DNA from: Streptomyces sp. NBC_00162
GTDB taxonomy: Bacteria > Actinomycetota > Actinomycetes > Streptomycetales > Streptomycetaceae
Assembly (NCBI RefSeq): GCF_024611995.1
Contig: NZ_CP102509.1
Span: forward strand, 2,480,001-2,544,000
Length of the DNA: 64,000 bases
Reading direction: 5' to 3'
Of this stretch, positions 61,901 through 64,000 are shown in pieces. Positions within the stretch are counted from its first letter, which is position 1. The number at the start of each line of letters is the position of its first letter. The translations under genes were made by a program, and so were the position numbers. A model generated the notes under the pieces. It saw only the letters and a list, made by a program, of their open reading frames with translations, was not told the DNA's origin and ran no database searches.

Positions 61901-63271
61901 GTGACCGACACTCCATCCCGCCTCCACACGGGCAGCCACGACCTGCCTGTATCACCGGAGTTGTCCCGTTTCATGGCGGACAACTGGGCCGCCTCCCCGC
62001 TGCCCGGCTCCGTCCGCGTCCCCGGCCACGCCGTCACCCCGGCCCGTCGGGCGCGGCTCTCGGCCCGCTTCCCGGGCGAGCGGCTGATCGTCCCGGCCGG
62101 CGGGCTGAAGGTCCGCTCCAACGACTGCGACCACCGCTTCCGACCGCACAGCGCCTACGCCTGGCTGACGGGCCTGACCGGCGAGGACCAGGCGGGCCAC
62201 GTCCTGGTCATGGAACCCTCGGGCCCGCACGCCCACGAGGCGGTGCTGTACCTGCGGCCGCGCTCGCCGCGGGCGGACGGGAACGAGGAGTTCTTCCGCG
62301 ACCGCCGGTACGGGGAGTTCTGGGTGGGCCGCCGCCCGGACCTGGCGGAGGCGGAACGCCTCACCGGGATCCGCTGCGCGCACCTGGACCTGCTCGGGTC
62401 CCCGGCCGGCCGCGACGCGTCCACCGACGCCGAACTCGCCGCCGCCCTCTCGGAGTTGCGCCTGGTGAAGGACGCCTGGGAGGTCGAGCAGCTCCAGCTG
62501 GCGGTCGACCACACGACGGCGGGGTTCGAGGACGTCGTACGGGCACTGCCGCGCGCCCTGGCGCACCCGCGCGGGGAGCGGTGGATCGAGGGGGTCTTCG
62601 GCCTGCGCGCCCGGGCCGAGGGCAACGGCACCGGGTACGAGACCATCGCGGCGTCCGGCGCGCACGCGTGCACGCTGCACTGGATCCGCAACGACGGCCG
62701 GCTGAACGGGGACGAACTGCTGCTCCTGGACGCGGGCGTGGAGACGGACACCCTGTACACGGCGGACATCACCCGCACCCTCCCGCTGTCGGGCCGTTTC
62801 ACCTCCGTCCAGCGGCAGGTGTACGAACTGGTCCTGGCCGCCCAGGAGGCGGGCATGGCCGCGCTGCGTCCCGGGGCGAGCTTCGGGGACTTCCACCGGG
62901 CCGGGATGCGGGTGATCGCGGAGGGCCTGGCGGAGTGGGGCGTCCTGAAGGACGCGGCGGGCGACCTGCACCGGCGGTACACCCTGTGCAGCAGCGGGCA
63001 CATGCTGGGCCTGGACGTCCACGACTGCGCGAAGGCGCGGGCGGAGACCTACCTGGAAGGGGTCCTGGAGGAGGGTCAGGTCCTCACGGTGGAGCCGGGC
63101 CTGTACCTCCAGCCGGACGACGAGACCCTCCCGCCGGAGCTGCGCGGCATCGGGGTCCGCATCGAGGACGACCTGGTCATCACCGCGGACGGCGCCCGCC
63201 TGATGTCGGGCGCCCTGCCCCGCACGGTGGCGGGGATCGAGGAGTGGATGGGCCGCCTGCTGGAGGGCTAA
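61901..63271 (+). CDS. pepP: Aminopeptidase P family (M24B) X-Pro aminopeptidase
   Basis: 456-residue cytosolic metallopeptidase releasing N-terminal residues before proline, needed for collagen peptides. The five metal ligands are visible: Asp in LLLLDAGVE, Asp in YTADITRTLP, His in SSGHMLGLDVHD, Glu in LTVEPGLYL and Glu in GVRIEDDLVI. The N-terminal creatinase-like domain spans about 30-190. GTG 61901 follows GAGGGAG. It shares the promoter region with the collagenase gene. Its TAA overlaps the TAG of the convergent LysR gene. Confidence 0.92.
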   Translation: MTDTPSRLHTGSHDLPVSPELSRFMADNWAASPLPGSVRVPGHAVTPARRARLSARFPGERLIVPAGGLKVRSNDCDHRFRPHSAYAWLTGLTGEDQAGHVLVMEPSGPHAHEAVLYLRPRSPRADGNEEFFRDRRYGEFWVGRRPDLAEAERLTGIRCAHLDLLGSPAGRDASTDAELAAALSELRLVKDAWEVEQLQLAVDHTTAGFEDVVRALPRALAHPRGERWIEGVFGLRARAEGNGTGYETIAASGAHACTLHWIRNDGRLNGDELLLLDAGVETDTLYTADITRTLPLSGRFTSVQRQVYELVLAAQEAGMAALRPGASFGDFHRAGMRVIAEGLAEWGVLKDAAGDLHRRYTLCSSGHMLGLDVHDCAKARAETYLEGVLEEGQVLTVEPGLYLQPDDETLPPELRGIGVRIEDDLVITADGARLMSGALPRTVAGIEEWMGRLLEG

Positions 63272-64000
63272 CCGCTGATCGGGGCGGTGAGGCGGGTGGT
63301 GAGTTCCTCGACGAAGGCCTCGAGGTGGGGCGGGCGCGGCCCGGTCCGGGTGGCGCAGAACCACGTACGGGTCAGCGGCTGCTCGCCGATGCGGACCAGC
63401 GCGAGGCCGTGCGAGGACACGTAGGGGGCGGCCACCCAGTTGGGGAGCACCGTCACGCCCTGGCCGCCCGCCACCATCTCGATCACCAGGTCCGTCACCA
63501 CCGGCATGGTGGTGATCCGGCCGGGCCGGGCCCCGGCCGGGATCGGCAGCGGCATCGACGGGATGCGGTTCTGGTCGTAGCCGTCGTAGAGGACCAGGTC
63601 GGCGCCGTCGAAATCACGGGCGGTCAGGTGCCCGCGGGAGGCCCACGGGTGTCCGGCGGGCACCACGGCCATCATCTCGTCGTCGAACAGCTTGGTCAGG
63701 GACACCCGGTCCATCTGCAGGTCCGGCTTGGTGACCAGCGCGACGTCGACCAGGTCGGCCAGCAGCGCCGGGATCGGGGCGTCGTCGGCGACGGCCTCGA
63801 TGCGCACGTCGATGTCCGGCTCGCGCTCGCGGAAAGCCCGCAGGACGGGCGGCAGCCACGGGAAGGTGGTGCTGCACTGCGCGGTGAAGCGGACCCGCCG
63901 GCCGTGCCCGTCGCGGATCTCCCGCAGGTCACGGGAGGCCGACTCCAGTTCGCCGAGGATCTGGCGGGCGGCGACCAGCAGCCGGCGGCCCGCCGCGTTG
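63268..64000 (-). CDS. LysR-family regulator (N-terminus beyond window)
   Basis: Open to the right edge; about 243 residues are visible. The part starting AGRRLLVAARQILGELE is the linker helix after the DNA-binding domain, which lies outside the window. The effector domain follows (VRFTAQCSTTFPWLPPVL, then MMAVVPAGHPWA and VIEMVAGGQGVTVLPNWVA), the pattern of MetR-like members. The target genes are unknown and probably lie to the right. It is convergent with pepP. Confidence 0.85.
   Translation of the reverse strand, partial: NAAGRRLLVAARQILGELESASRDLREIRDGHGRRVRFTAQCSTTFPWLPPVLRAFREREPDIDVRIEAVADDAPIPALLADLVDVALVTKPDLQMDRVSLTKLFDDEMMAVVPAGHPWASRGHLTARDFDGADLVLYDGYDQNRIPSMPLPIPAGARPGRITTMPVVTDLVIEMVAGGQGVTVLPNWVAAPYVSSHGLALVRIGEQPLTRTWFCATRTGPRPPHLEAFVEELTTRLTAPISG

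Overview
The window is very GC-rich, with frequent GTG starts, ATGA/GTGA gene overlaps, CUT1 and CUT2 sugar ABC systems, a ROK regulator and a coproporphyrin-type haem pathway. All of this points to a Streptomyces chromosome. The left two thirds looks like conserved core. From memory its gene order resembles the S. coelicolor stretch from hemQ/hemY down to aconitase (SCO5999) and the MurA-like gene SCO5998. The right third, from about 38.2 kb to the end, looks like accessory DNA.

Layout of the core (1-38.2 kb): the tail of a TAP-type hydrolase; hemQ-hemY; a DUF4349 lipoprotein; a CoA-disulfide-reductase-like flavoprotein; a second TAP-type hydrolase; hemE and a DUF3000 gene; an orphan LuxR-type response regulator; an RNase D/HRDC exonuclease; an alpha/beta hydrolase; the beta-oxidation pair fadA-fadB; an LCP cell-wall ligase; an APC permease; dxs; a xylose-type ABC operon (xylFGH) with its ROK regulator; mgtA behind a leader-peptide/terminator region; a broken mgtC; the ngcEFG N-acetylglucosamine/chitobiose transporter; aconitase; and a MurA-like enzyme fused to an XRE helix-turn-helix. 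A decayed gene (38.3-38.9 kb) marks the end of the conserved part, followed by a P450 and a small hypothetical gene.

The most interesting part is 40.9-63.3 kb, which reads as one programme for using collagen or other hydroxyproline-rich protein. It contains a secreted M9 collagenase, an oligopeptide ABC transporter, a dipeptidyl-peptidase-like S9 enzyme, an aminopeptidase P, and a hydroxyproline catabolic set. That set comprises 4-hydroxyproline 2-epimerase, a second proline-racemase paralogue, an ornithine-cyclodeaminase-type reductase, a dihydrodipicolinate-synthase-type deaminase and a three-subunit D-hydroxyproline dehydrogenase. A GntR/FCD regulator sits in the middle. I find a 17-bp motif (approximately AATGTGAnATTnTACTG) at six places, each beside a promoter of this set. 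Two of the sites lie in near-identical 32-bp promoters with the motif in the spacer between -35 and -10. A secreted ADP-ribosyltransferase-like protein is embedded in the same block but has no such motif.

Other notable points: an in-frame leader peptide whose stop codon lies in the stem of a U-tract intrinsic terminator ahead of mgtA; a 178-bp inverted-repeat element and two short palindromic repeats inside the broken mgtC; a DasR-like site ahead of ngcE; and two candidate operators ahead of acnA. No rRNA, tRNA, CRISPR array, prophage or replication origin was seen.
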